49,000 bases of DNA from Gammaproteobacteria bacterium (GTDB lineage: Bacteria; Pseudomonadota; Gammaproteobacteria; Arenicellales; UBA868): contig JAKUQR010000021.1 in assembly GCA_022450155.1 (NCBI GenBank), positions 1 to 49,000 on the forward strand, read 5' to 3'. Numbering within the stretch: the first letter of the stretch is position 1; each line of letters opens with the position of its first letter. Below, piece after piece: positions 34,862 through 43,915 of this stretch. A model generated the notes under the pieces. The model was not told the origin of the DNA. It ran no database searches and saw only the letters and a program-made list of their open reading frames with translations. The position numbers were made by a program, and so were the translations under genes.

Positions 34862-35980
34862 ATGAGTGATCACACAGAAAATCTGATGGTACTTGATCTG
34901 AAGGCGCTGGCTTCGAACCTTGACTATATCAAGCATCTAGCCGGACCTGAAAAGCAGGTGATCGTATCGATCAAGGCAAATGCTTATGGGCATGACGTAA
35001 GACTTGTCGCTGGCGCTCTTCAGGAAAAGCAAGTCGATATGCTGGCCACCGGAAATATTGAAGACGCCAGAGCTTTGCGCACATGCGGTGTAGACACACC
35101 GTTACTGCTTTTTGCCTATGCAACGGCAGAAAACACGATAGACGCCGCGAAGGACGGGTTTATTTCGACTATCCCTAATCTTGCGTCTGCGATTTCACTT
35201 AATGCGATCAGTCCTGTCCAGATACCCGTCTATCTAAAAATAGATTGCGGCCTGGGTCGACTAGGCGTCCCCCTAAGTAAGGCAAAGGAGTTCGTTACCA
35301 AGATATTCCAGCTGGAGAAACTCAAAGTTGAAGGGATCTATACCCATGTCCCCTTCCCTGAAGTTGCGTCTGGCGCCTGGGCCCAAGAAAAGCTGAATCA
35401 ATTCGATGAGTTTATAGAAGCCCTCGAGTCCGATGGGTATTCAATACCTGTAACCCAAGCAATGGCCAGTTGTTGCGTATTGGCCGGGTTACGTGACGAA
35501 TCCAGCGCCATATGTATCGGCCATGCCCTTTATGGGCTGTCACCATTCTCATCAGAACAAGCACCAACTTTCCGGCACCTGCGACCTGTTACCCACTCTG
35601 TCTCCAGCACGCTGATCCATATTGGCCACCACGAAAAGGGATCGGACATTGCAGCCGGTGGACTCTACGGAACAGCAAATGCCCACGTTGTTGGCGTATT
35701 GCCTTTAGGTGCGGCTATGGGTATGAGACCACCCGCCGACAACAAGGAGATGTTTGTGCTTGTGCGAGGCAAGAAATGCCCAGTAATGGCTGTATCCTTA
35801 GAACATATATCGATCAACTTAGACAATATTGAGAATGTGGCTATCGGAGATAAAGTAACCATAATCGGCCAAGACGGTGACGAATCGCTATCATTGGATG
35901 AACTGGCAGACGTTTGGCAAGTGACGCCACTTCAAGCGCTAATGAGCATCTCCGGAAAATTTTCAGTCAAATCGATATAG
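34862..35980 (+). CDS. Alanine racemase-like PLP protein lacking key catalytic residues
   Basis: A 372-residue fold-type III PLP protein of alanine racemase length. The PLP lysine is K38 in IKANAYGH and the barrel motifs are normal (KIDCGLGRLGV). The residues that define racemases are changed. The NxVRxGIAMYG motif, which holds the arginine that contacts the PLP ring nitrogen, reads AICIGHALYG with C217 in its place. The GYADGY motif, which holds the second acid/base tyrosine, reads GAAMGM with A284. It is therefore probably not an alanine racemase and may catalyse another PLP reaction or none. The start has no strong ribosome binding site. Confidence 0.85.
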   Translation: MSDHTENLMVLDLKALASNLDYIKHLAGPEKQVIVSIKANAYGHDVRLVAGALQEKQVDMLATGNIEDARALRTCGVDTPLLLFAYATAENTIDAAKDGFISTIPNLASAISLNAISPVQIPVYLKIDCGLGRLGVPLSKAKEFVTKIFQLEKLKVEGIYTHVPFPEVASGAWAQEKLNQFDEFIEALESDGYSIPVTQAMASCCVLAGLRDESSAICIGHALYGLSPFSSEQAPTFRHLRPVTHSVSSTLIHIGHHEKGSDIAAGGLYGTANAHVVGVLPLGAAMGMRPPADNKEMFVLVRGKKCPVMAVSLEHISINLDNIENVAIGDKVTIIGQDGDESLSLDELADVWQVTPLQALMSISGKFSVKSI

Positions 35981-36018
35981 CAAATTCAGCCTTTGATAAG
36001 AGACAAGCGGAGTCAACA

Positions 36019-36093
36019 ATGAATCGCCTACAAGGGAAAGTCGCAGTTATTACTGGTGCTGCAAGCGTCTTTTTTGGATTGTCTGGTTTTTGA
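36019..36093 (+). pseudogene. N-terminal stub of a short-chain dehydrogenase
   Basis: The ATG at 36019, preceded by GCGGAG, begins MNRLQGKVAVITGAAS, the first strand and start of the TGxxxGIG motif of an SDR enzyme. It then breaks into unrelated sequence and stops after 24 codons. It lies 38 bp after the alanine-racemase-like gene, so a dehydrogenase once followed it in the operon. Confidence 0.55.
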
Positions 36094-36193
36094 TGAATTT
36101 GAGGCGTGGGAGCGAGGCATGGTGGATGTGGATGTAGGAATGGGCGGCAAATTAACCTTTTCTATGAATTTTGTTGACCAGTTAACGGGCTAA
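36068..36193 (+). pseudogene. C-terminal fragment of an unidentified protein fused to the SDR stub
   Basis: In another frame the sequence reads LDCLVFDEFEAWERGMVDVD, then GMGGKLTFSMNFVDQLTG and a TAA at 36191. Composition is protein-like and acidic. It has no start of its own and begins at the SDR break, so it marks the other side of a deletion or insertion junction. Family not recognised. Confidence 0.3.
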
Positions 36194-36256
36194 CTGACTT
36201 TTAGATTAATTCACGCCGTAGAATTTTGAAATTTACAAGAATGACACTTCTATTTG

Positions 36257-37337
36257 TCATTTGTACATTGCCTGAGGGTCGCCCAACATATCTGCATTGA
36301 TCTCTAACCCAAGGCCCGGCCCGTCGTTGCATCGGACACGACCTCTATCCATAACCGGAGCGCCACTGGCGAGTGATTTGTCCACTTTTATTGTCGTTGC
36401 GACGAGCAGGAGGTGTTCAGGAATTGTGTGGGCAAGGTGGGTAGTTGCTGCGTAGGTGATTTCCGCTCCGCCCACCTCTTGAACAAACATCGCACATCCC
36501 GCTTTGAGACACAGGTCGCGCATTTGGCGGGTTTTGGTGATCCCGCCAATTCGCTCAATTTTTAGATTCACCGCCGAGACTTGCTTGAGGGTCAGGATAC
36601 TGGAGAGAACACCCAGGTCATCAATACTCTCATCAAGAACAATCGGATGGTTGGTCCGTTTGCCCAGTTCAACACAGTCGGAAACCGTTTCGCATGGTTG
36701 CTCGATCATGACCCCGGGAGCATCTTGAATGCGGTGGATGTAGGTCATAGCTTCGTGCAGCAACCAGCCGCCATTCGCATCTGCCAATATGCGATCCCCC
36801 GGTTGTGCCTGCGCAGCAACCGCCAGTGTAAGTTCAGCGTCTGCGACCGGATCATCACCAACCTTGAGGGTCAGAACCTGAAATCCCTGCCTCCGTTTTG
36901 CTTCGATACCAGCGGCCAGATCACCTTCGGCTGCGTTGACGCTTGTTCTCACCAGCGGTGCCTTATTCGTCATTCCACCGAGCAGCGTGTAAAGTGGAAG
37001 GCCCGTGGTTTTGCCAAGGATATCCCAGCACGCGATATCAATTGCCGACTTGGCATAGATATGTCCGGTGAGCGTAGCGTCCATGAACCAGTTGATCGCA
37101 TCGATCTCTAGTGGGTTCCGACCGATCAATAGTGGGCAGAGTTCCTCCAGAGCCGCAAGTGCTCCGCCGCCAAAGCCTTCAAGATAATTGAGACCGAATG
37201 GACAACTTTCGCCCCAACCGGTTACTCCTGTATCAGTGGTGATCTCTACGACCACATTGGCCGTTTGTGTGACAAGACGCCCGCGCCTTTTTTTTGGTTA
37301 GGTCGACGCAATAGAGCCTGATCTGTGAGATTTTCAT
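36257..37337 (-). CDS. Mandelate racemase/muconate lactonizing family enzyme, frameshifted at A8
   Basis: An enolase-superfamily enzyme. The intact frame (36257-37255, 332 residues) has the barrel metal ligands in ILADANGG, VMIEQPC and IVLDESID, and lysines in LTLKVGDD and VNLKIERIGG, as in the MLE/dipeptide epimerase/hydroxyproline-betaine epimerase group. Its N-terminus is too short. Upstream, ATG 37337 starts MKISQIRLYCVDLTKK, the missing cap-domain strand, but in another frame; the two join within a run of eight A on the coding strand (37288-37295). So the gene is either inactivated, phase-variable, or affected by a homopolymer error. Reaction: probably epimerisation or dehydration of a carboxylate. 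Confidence 0.83.
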
Positions 37338-37433
37338 TCCGTTTTTCTCATCATTAAAAAGGTTTCAACGCACATGTACAGGGTGTGGTTTCACCATATT
37401 AAACAAATAGCCGTCGTCGTTAAATGGAACGCG

Positions 37434-37520
37434 TCAGGCTGGAGGGATACAAATTTGCTTTTGGCCGATGCGACGTCTTACGCGATCAGTGTGACCATAA
37501 TGTGACCGACAGGAGTTCTC
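37434..37520 (-). pseudogene. Recombinase tail scrap (SHYGHTDRVRRR)
   Basis: The minus strand reads ENSCRSHYGHTDRVRRRIGQ and ends QICIPPA before a TGA at 37434-37436. The S-H-x-G-x-T block lines up with SHSGHT in the integrase remnant at 19231, and the underlying DNA is repeat copy 2. Nothing of the catalytic domain remains. Confidence 0.5.
37487..37507 (+). repeat. Copy 2 of the ~21-bp recombinase-tail motif
   Basis: CAGTGTGACCATAATGTGAC plus C; one difference from the copy at 19332. It is followed by CGACAGGAG, and copy 3 at 48973 is followed by CGACAAGA, extending the match. Confidence 0.6.
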
Positions 37521-37594
37521 TCCAGTCCATTTGAGTCACAATCAGTCACAGTCGCCCGGGATTGTTGTGCAATTCTGACGCTATTTGACCTAGA

Positions 37595-37802
37595 TCATCT
37601 CTTCTAATGTGCTCTGGTCCAACCCTGACCAACTAAAGCCAGCACTTTAGACGGTAACTTTTTGACTGTTCTGACGATACCTTACTACAATTCAATACCT
37701 TATCGATCAGTGTGGAGTCTTCCAGACTTACCATCTTTTCAACGACTTACGTAGTCTGATTACCGGTTTTCTCTTCGACTGTGCCTAAAACGTACCTAAC
37801 TG
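37595..37802 (+). repeat. 208-bp direct repeat, copy 2
   Basis: Same length and orientation as 22860-23067, with only about a dozen scattered substitutions. It lies between the enolase-family gene and the cyanophycin operon. The two copies enclose about 14.5 kb. The 126 bases after it, up to the Mur ligase stop, show no gene. Confidence 0.75.
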
Positions 37803-37928
37803 AAGTCCATTCCAGTCCCTTTCAGTTAATTCAGGACAAACAAATGCAGCGTTGAGGTGCTTGGATGTCTCTCTTAGAAATTCCGCTCAAGTGTCCGAAA
37901 TACTCTGACAACATTCACAATCGGGCCG

Positions 37929-39614
37929 CTAGCGCGGAGACGACAGCGATTTCAGCTTGTCCTGTATCGCCTCCCTGTCGCTAAGAGCTAGCATGATGAT
38001 CAGGTCGCCGGGCTGTGCCCAGTCGAGGGCGGCATCGAGAGACTCGGTTTCTTCCATAAAGTGCTGGATCTGGTCCTTTCTTGCGCCACAATTGATCAGC
38101 TCGTCGCGAATAATGCCGAACACTTCTCCTCTTGACCGGCCACGCGCGTAAGCCTCGAGTTCCGACACGACGACTTTATCAAGGCCAATTGACCAAGCGC
38201 TTCTCGCCAATTCACGAATGGACTCATCCGTTCGATCGCCCGCCTGAGCGAAAGCGAGTAGCCGGCGTTTGGCAGGCAATGCGTGCGCCATGTTGAACAG
38301 CGCCTTCATCGCGTGAGGGTTGTGTGCGAAATCCACGAGCACTTTGAAATCCGAAATCGAATAGACGTTGCTGCGGCCGGGATTGTTGTCCTGCGACATC
38401 GAGGTCAGTCCTTCATGGATATCCGACATTGGGATACCGAGACAGTGTGTTAACGCGGCTGCGGCCAGCGCATTGGCGATGTTGTGGCTCGCCACCCCAT
38501 CGAGCGCGATCGGTATCTCTGCACTCTTGCAGATTTCTTCGATCGAATCGCCGTCGACGCGTAGCAAACTATCGCCATCCAGCACGAACGCCAAGCCGCC
38601 GTTCCTGGTGTGTTCTTTGACGGTGGGATTGTCCGGATTCAATGTGAACCACACTATCACTCCCGGAAATTCGGCTGATTTCGCAACAAGCAGTTCGTCG
38701 TCGGCGTTCAAGATGAGCGAGCCGGACGTTTCAACAGCACGACTGACGATCCACTTGACGTTCAGCAATTCACCAAGGTTCTGCGAGCCGAAATCGCCGA
38801 GATGATCTTCCGCAACATTGGTAATCAGTGCGGCATCTGCCTTCATTACACCCAAGCCGCGACGCAACAGCCCGCCTCTCGCTGTTTCCAGAATTCCTAA
38901 GTCGACATCCTGTTGACGCAATACGATTCTGGCACCACCGGGTCCTGACCAGTCGCCACGATCGATCACCCGATCATTCAACGCAATCCAGTCTGTCGAA
39001 CTTAGACCGACGTTCTTGCCCGATGCACGCGCAATGTGTGTTGCAAGGCGCACCGTGCTCGTCTTGCCGTTGGTGCCGGTGATCAACCCGGCAGGTATGT
39101 CATGCAGGGAGTCCCAGTCGAGTTCGTCAGGCTCAGGTAGTTTTCGTACTGGCCAGGTTAGCGAGCCGGTGCCCTGACCAACCGATGCCTTGTCGTCATC
39201 GCTAAGAAATGTAACACCGTGCGCCTCGGCAGCGGCTTCGAGCTTCAGCAGCCCAGGGTTTTCCTCTTCGGCAATCACTGTGCGCATGCGCTTGACAGTC
39301 TCGTCGAAATCCGGGACATCCGCGCCGTTGAACTCACTGTCACAACATGCCCATGCCCACTCGTTGATCTCGGATGCAGCATACAGCGCGTCGACCGGCG
39401 CAGAGAAAGCCAGGCTTACGCCTGCGGACAGGCGCCAGCTGCAGGTGGATTCATCTGCCCAACCGACGGCATTGAGCATGCGGCGGATGTTGGTGTCCCA
39501 GAACGGGATAAGCTGATCGGCCTCCTCGTCACTGCAGCAAACATCGAGGATCGTGCCCGGCTTGTTCCACAACAAGCTCGGCCCGGTGAGTCTGCGGGCG
39601 TCAATGTACTCCAT
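37929..39614 (-). CDS. Mur ligase family protein paired with cyanophycin synthetase
   Basis: A 561-residue protein whose residues ~170-555 match the Mur-ligase half of cyanophycin synthetase: P-loop GLITGTNGKTST near 178-189, LETARGGLLRRGLG, TNVAEDHLGDFG and a C-terminal VLVDFAHNPHAMKALFNM. The first ~165 residues are not an ATP-grasp domain and are not recognised. Genes of this kind accompany cphA in proteobacterial clusters and are thought to assist cyanophycin metabolism. It is the last gene of the minus-strand operon, 26 bp after cphA. Confidence 0.88.
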   Translation of the reverse strand: MEYIDARRLTGPSLLWNKPGTILDVCCSDEEADQLIPFWDTNIRRMLNAVGWADESTCSWRLSAGVSLAFSAPVDALYAASEINEWAWACCDSEFNGADVPDFDETVKRMRTVIAEEENPGLLKLEAAAEAHGVTFLSDDDKASVGQGTGSLTWPVRKLPEPDELDWDSLHDIPAGLITGTNGKTSTVRLATHIARASGKNVGLSSTDWIALNDRVIDRGDWSGPGGARIVLRQQDVDLGILETARGGLLRRGLGVMKADAALITNVAEDHLGDFGSQNLGELLNVKWIVSRAVETSGSLILNADDELLVAKSAEFPGVIVWFTLNPDNPTVKEHTRNGGLAFVLDGDSLLRVDGDSIEEICKSAEIPIALDGVASHNIANALAAAALTHCLGIPMSDIHEGLTSMSQDNNPGRSNVYSISDFKVLVDFAHNPHAMKALFNMAHALPAKRRLLAFAQAGDRTDESIRELARSAWSIGLDKVVVSELEAYARGRSRGEVFGIIRDELINCGARKDQIQHFMEETESLDAALDWAQPGDLIIMLALSDREAIQDKLKSLSSPR

Positions 39615-39640
39615 CGGCGTCGTGTGTGGCGGCTTGTGGG

Positions 39641-42427
39641 CTAGTCGCCGGCTTCCCGGGCTATACGAACGCCGCGCTCGTCACTGATGATTTCGAGGTT
39701 GTCGTCAAAATTGAAGTCTTCGGTGTCCGGCAGTTCGATGCTCACCGACGATCTCTTAGGTGCGTCCTCGACCAAAGCGCCGGAATTGAAATAGATAATC
39801 TGCTTCCAAGTGCGCTTGATAGCATCGGCAAGAACCAAAAGCAGATCGTCGGGCCCCGCTGCCTCGAGTGCCCGCGTCGTTGCCTCCTGTTCGTCTGGAA
39901 TAACTTCGATCTGATCCGTCGAAACACCTTCCTCGAGCAGTTTGTTCTTGAGCATGACCGCGACTTCATCATCACCACGTCCGCGACGGTTGTCGTCGCA
40001 GCGGCAGATGAAATGATCGAAGTGTCCGGTAGCGATTTCGGCTATTTCTCTGATGTCTTCATCTCGCCGATCACCGGGAGCAGACAGCACCACGATGCGT
40101 TTTCCTTCAGGCTCGAAACGATCGACCAGATTGCACATTGCCCGAACGGCGGCGGGATTATGCGCGTAATCGAGAATGACCTTGAATGGATGTTCGTCAT
40201 AAATATTCATGCGGCCCGGTGTTTGAAAAAACGTCGTGTCAAAGGTTCGGAGCCCGTGGCGGATATCCTCGAGCCCAATATCCATGTTGTAGGCGAGCGC
40301 AGCGGCAAACATCGCATTTTGCACATTGTGAATTGCCCGGCCTTCAATCGTTGCGGGAATCAGGTGTGTCCAAAGCAGTGGAATATGGCTTTCCTTATCG
40401 TAAATCGTGATCATGTGGCCATTCATGCCCTCTTCGAGCACGAAGGCCTGCCCACCGGCACGAATATGCTGTTTGACCAGCGAATGCCCGGGATTCATCG
40501 TCACATAGCAAAGCGTTGCCGCGTTGGTGTAGTCCGCCATTTGCAGGCAATGCGTATCGTCGGCATTGAGGACGGCCGCGTCCTTGGCGATCTCTATCGG
40601 GACACGTTTGATTTCGGCCAACTGCTCGAGCGTATTGATGCCCTTTAGGCCCAGATGATCTGCAGCAACATTGAGGCAGGCAGCGACGTTACACTCTTGG
40701 AATCCCAGCCCGCTGCGCAACATGCCGCCACGAGCCGTTTCCATGACGGCTGCGTCAACAGACGGATCCCGTAGAATTATCTTCGCCGATAGCGGGCCCG
40801 TCATGTCACCCGGAACTCTGAGTTGCCCGTCGATATAGATACCGTCTGTTGACGTCAGGCCGACGGTCAAGCCGCGCATCTTCAGAATGTGGGCAAGCAT
40901 GCGTGACGTTGTCGTCTTTCCATTCGTGCCGGTCACTGCAGCAATCGGGATACGGCTGGGGGAGTCCGGTGGAAAGAGCATGTCGAGCACCGGGCCGGCT
41001 ACGTCTCGTGGTGTGCCTTCACTCGGTGCAACATGCATTCGGAAACCGGGCCCCGCATTTACTTCGCATATGCCGCCGCCTGTTTCACGGTATGACTCGG
41101 TGATGTCTTTAGTGAGGAAATCGACGCCACCGATATCCAGGCCGATTGCTTTGATGGTGCGAATTGCCATCTCGCGATTGTCAGGATGAATGGTGTCTGT
41201 TACGTCGATCGCCGTACCGCCGGTTGACAGGTTCGCGGTCGATCGCAGATAAACAATCTCCCCGTCCTTTGGAACCGTATCGCGGTCGTAGCCCAGTTTT
41301 GCCAGCAGGCGCTCCGCCTGGTGGTCCAATTCCAGCCGTGTCAGCACCTTCTCATGACCAACGCCACGCCGCGGATCTTCATTAACGATTCCCACAAGCT
41401 GCTCGATCGATTGACTGCCATCGCCGACGACATGGCCCGGGACGCGCTTGGCTGCAGCAACGAGGTCGCCATTGACGACGAGCAGCCTGTGATCGTAGCC
41501 CTCGAGATAACTCTCCACGATGACGTTGCGATCGTGCTCTCTTGATTTATCAAACGCGACTTCAACTTCATCGTTCGTTTTCAGATTGATGGAGACGCCG
41601 CGCCCATGATTACCGGCGAGTGGTTTCAATACGACAGGAAAACCGATTTGCGCCGCCGCGCGTTTTGCGTCACTCGAGTTCTGCACTAGTCGCTGCTTCG
41701 GCACCGGCAATCCAAGATCGCGGAGAATATTGTTGGTTTCCTCTTTGTCCGATGCAAGTTCAACGGCGATATTGCTGGTGTTACCAGTCGTTGTCGCCTG
41801 GATGCGTTGCTGGTACTTGCCGTGACCGAATTGCACGAGGCTTTGCCGGTTCAGGCGAATCCAGGGTATGCCGCGCTCTTCTGCAGCACGTACCAGCGAT
41901 GCGGTACTCGGACCAAATGCACGACTCTGCGCGTAGCGAATGAAGCTGTCCCGTTCTTCGGCGAATTCCCAATCGTCGCCGGGCGCATCGTCTAGTTTCA
42001 ATTCGGCCGGCAGGAGGCTATGGAGCAACGCCAGAGACAACTGGCTCGCTTCGCGACCGACTGCATCGTCGTGGTATTGAAAGACCATGTCGTAGTGGCC
42101 GGGCTGGTCGTCGATCGAACGCGTACGGCCGAAAGTCACCGGATAGCCGGCAATATTCTGCAACTCGATCGCGACGTGCTCCATAACATGCCCGAGCCAC
42201 GTGCCCTCGTCCTCCTTCAGTCGGCGCACGAACCCGCCGGGTTCCTTGTAGGAGCAGCCGTGTTCCTGCAACCCAGGTAGATATTGAAGTAACGGATCAA
42301 TGAAGCCCGTACCCAGTCGGCCTGTCGGCCAGTCCTCCAGATCACCCAAATCGAGAACATGCCGGATTACCGGGAAGTGTGCATAAATATTAGGCCCAAC
42401 ATAGATGTTGGTACTGACGATTTTCAT
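39641..42427 (-). CDS. cphA: Cyanophycin synthetase
   Basis: A 928-residue CphA. It polymerises aspartate and arginine into multi-L-arginyl-poly-L-aspartate with ATP. An N-terminal domain is followed by an ATP-grasp region (FPVVLKPLAGNHGRGVSINL, VIVESYLEGYDHRLLVVNGD), then the Mur-ligase half with P-loop AAVTGTNGKTTTSRM at about residues 495-505, METARGGMLRSGLGFQECNV, and VILDYAHNPAAVRAMCNLVD in the C-terminal lobe. Length is typical. The operon order cphB-cphA-Mur ligase links synthesis and breakdown of a nitrogen store. Start ATG 42427 is 16 bp after cphB. Confidence 0.96.
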   Translation of the reverse strand: MKIVSTNIYVGPNIYAHFPVIRHVLDLGDLEDWPTGRLGTGFIDPLLQYLPGLQEHGCSYKEPGGFVRRLKEDEGTWLGHVMEHVAIELQNIAGYPVTFGRTRSIDDQPGHYDMVFQYHDDAVGREASQLSLALLHSLLPAELKLDDAPGDDWEFAEERDSFIRYAQSRAFGPSTASLVRAAEERGIPWIRLNRQSLVQFGHGKYQQRIQATTTGNTSNIAVELASDKEETNNILRDLGLPVPKQRLVQNSSDAKRAAAQIGFPVVLKPLAGNHGRGVSINLKTNDEVEVAFDKSREHDRNVIVESYLEGYDHRLLVVNGDLVAAAKRVPGHVVGDGSQSIEQLVGIVNEDPRRGVGHEKVLTRLELDHQAERLLAKLGYDRDTVPKDGEIVYLRSTANLSTGGTAIDVTDTIHPDNREMAIRTIKAIGLDIGGVDFLTKDITESYRETGGGICEVNAGPGFRMHVAPSEGTPRDVAGPVLDMLFPPDSPSRIPIAAVTGTNGKTTTSRMLAHILKMRGLTVGLTSTDGIYIDGQLRVPGDMTGPLSAKIILRDPSVDAAVMETARGGMLRSGLGFQECNVAACLNVAADHLGLKGINTLEQLAEIKRVPIEIAKDAAVLNADDTHCLQMADYTNAATLCYVTMNPGHSLVKQHIRAGGQAFVLEEGMNGHMITIYDKESHIPLLWTHLIPATIEGRAIHNVQNAMFAAALAYNMDIGLEDIRHGLRTFDTTFFQTPGRMNIYDEHPFKVILDYAHNPAAVRAMCNLVDRFEPEGKRIVVLSAPGDRRDEDIREIAEIATGHFDHFICRCDDNRRGRGDDEVAVMLKNKLLEEGVSTDQIEVIPDEQEATTRALEAAGPDDLLLVLADAIKRTWKQIIYFNSGALVEDAPKRSSVSIELPDTEDFNFDDNLEIISDERGVRIAREAGD

Positions 42428-42443
42428 GGACCAGGTTCCATCG

Positions 42444-43274
42444 TTATTCTTTTGGCTCTACGAATGCTTCTCGGGAAGCAATCTCGAAGCGGCCGCCGGC
42501 TATCAGTATATGCAGCTTTACGTCGATCAGGCTAACAGGTTCGCCCTTTTGTGCACGGTCCATTGAAGAATAGCTAAGGTTGCTCGGATCGATGATCGTG
42601 ATGCCGCCGCTGCCGACGACTTCGAGACAGTCGCCTGGCTTGATGAAAGCTGCCGTGTTTTCATCCAGCCCGATACCGACCGCAAACGGGTTGTAAGCGA
42701 GCGCCGTCAGAAGGCGTCCGAGCCTGTCTCTCTTGCGAAAATGCTGGTCGATGATGAAGCTGTTGGTCAGGCCGAGGCCAGGGGCCATCGTCACCATGTC
42801 CATCCTGGGCGTGTTGCCTTCGTCGCCACCCGCGATCATGTGTTCGGGCATGAATGCCGCACCCGCTGACGTTCCCGCGACGTGCATGCCGCCGGCATTT
42901 CGGCGCCGAATCATCTGTGCAACGGGTGTTCCGCCCAGCGTTGTCGACAGTCGCAGTTGGTTTCCGCCCGTCATAAAAACACCCTGGGCGCCCTCGATGT
43001 AATCGAGAAACTTCTGCGAGTGGCAGTCTTCGCGCATCTGCATCTGCAAGACACGTACATGCTTGATGCCGAGTTTGCGGAATAGCTTCTCGTAAGTCCG
43101 GCCCGTATCTTCGAGCTCGGACGCAGTGGGTATGATCGCAATGCGGGCCGACCTGCCGCCGCAAACTTCGACAAAGCTTTCCAGGATTTCCGGGTTGTGC
43201 AGTTTTTCCTCGGCGCCACCGATCGGGATGATGAAGCCACGCTCACCCTCGTCTGTGTGATTCGACGGACCCAT
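42444..43274 (-). CDS. cphB: Cyanophycinase
   Basis: A 276-residue serine peptidase of the S51 family that cuts cyanophycin to beta-Asp-Arg dipeptides. The nucleophile elbow is GTSAGAAF with S136. Conserved parts include FIIPIGGAEEKL at 14-25, GVFMTGGNQLRL near 98-109 and the VGIGLDENTAAFI region. It is intact and directly precedes cphA on the same strand. The dipeptide product needs an isoaspartyl dipeptidase, of which only a fragment remains upstream. Confidence 0.95.
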   Translation of the reverse strand: MGPSNHTDEGERGFIIPIGGAEEKLHNPEILESFVEVCGGRSARIAIIPTASELEDTGRTYEKLFRKLGIKHVRVLQMQMREDCHSQKFLDYIEGAQGVFMTGGNQLRLSTTLGGTPVAQMIRRRNAGGMHVAGTSAGAAFMPEHMIAGGDEGNTPRMDMVTMAPGLGLTNSFIIDQHFRKRDRLGRLLTALAYNPFAVGIGLDENTAAFIKPGDCLEVVGSGGITIIDPSNLSYSSMDRAQKGEPVSLIDVKLHILIAGGRFEIASREAFVEPKE

Positions 43275-43332
43275 TACTGTTTCATCCCGTTCTGCTCTTC
43301 GAACTGACCAAAGATTTGCTGATGGCGATCTT

Positions 43333-43647
43333 TCACGTGCCAGATCCAGCGATTATGACATCGAGAATATCGTGGGTCTCATCGAGCGCGATGACATCGG
43401 CGGCATTTCCCGCCCTGATTCTGCCTCTGTCGCGCAGGCGCAGAATGTTTGCGACGTTCGAAGTGAATGCAGGCAGTACCTGCTCCAGCGGTGTGTCTCT
43501 CGCCAGTAGATTCTTAAGCGTTAGCGGCAGACTTGCGGCCCGGCCGATGTCCATCTCCTCGACCTCGCCCTGTTCAGAGTATAGGAAGAATAAACACTCG
43601 TTCTGTTCTGAACAACCGCCAGGAATGGCCCTGTAAATGGGAGACAT
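43333..43647 (-). pseudogene. C-terminal fragment of isoaspartyl dipeptidase (IadA-like)
   Basis: The 104-residue frame matches only the end of beta-aspartyl dipeptidase: PGGCSEQN (compare the family's DGGGCLPVF region), DTPLEQVLPAFTSNVANILR, RGRIRAGNAADVIALDETH and DVIIAGSGT. The N-terminal ~280 residues with most metal ligands are missing and the extreme C-terminus is also short. Placed 58 bp upstream of cphB on the same strand, it was evidently the dipeptidase of the cyanophycin operon. A working copy must be elsewhere if beta-Asp-Arg is used. The bases 43648-43915 upstream hold no gene. Confidence 0.8.
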
Positions 43648-43915
43648 ACCCAGGTTCTAACCCTCTTTTCTACACCCCGGCCGTGGATATCCCCGCGCCT
43701 TTTACTGCCGCCCTGCTCTGGTTGGGTGCGAGACCGATTTAGTTCAGCGTCTGCAGAATTTCCCCTAATGTAAAAGCCCCGCCGAGGTGCGGTGAAATTG
43801 CACGGAGGAAGAACGTTGGTGTATTTTAAGTTTAAAACTCAACTCACCTTCATGTATTAGATTTGTGGCAATCAGAGTGAGGGATTATTCGCAGAATTTC
43901 GAACAGACCAAGCAA

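Noticed and set aside
39626-40648. 340-codon open frame antisense to cphA
   Set aside because: It is the mirror of a conserved, motif-complete cyanophycin synthetase; long antisense frames are expected in GC-rich genes and it has no ribosome binding site.
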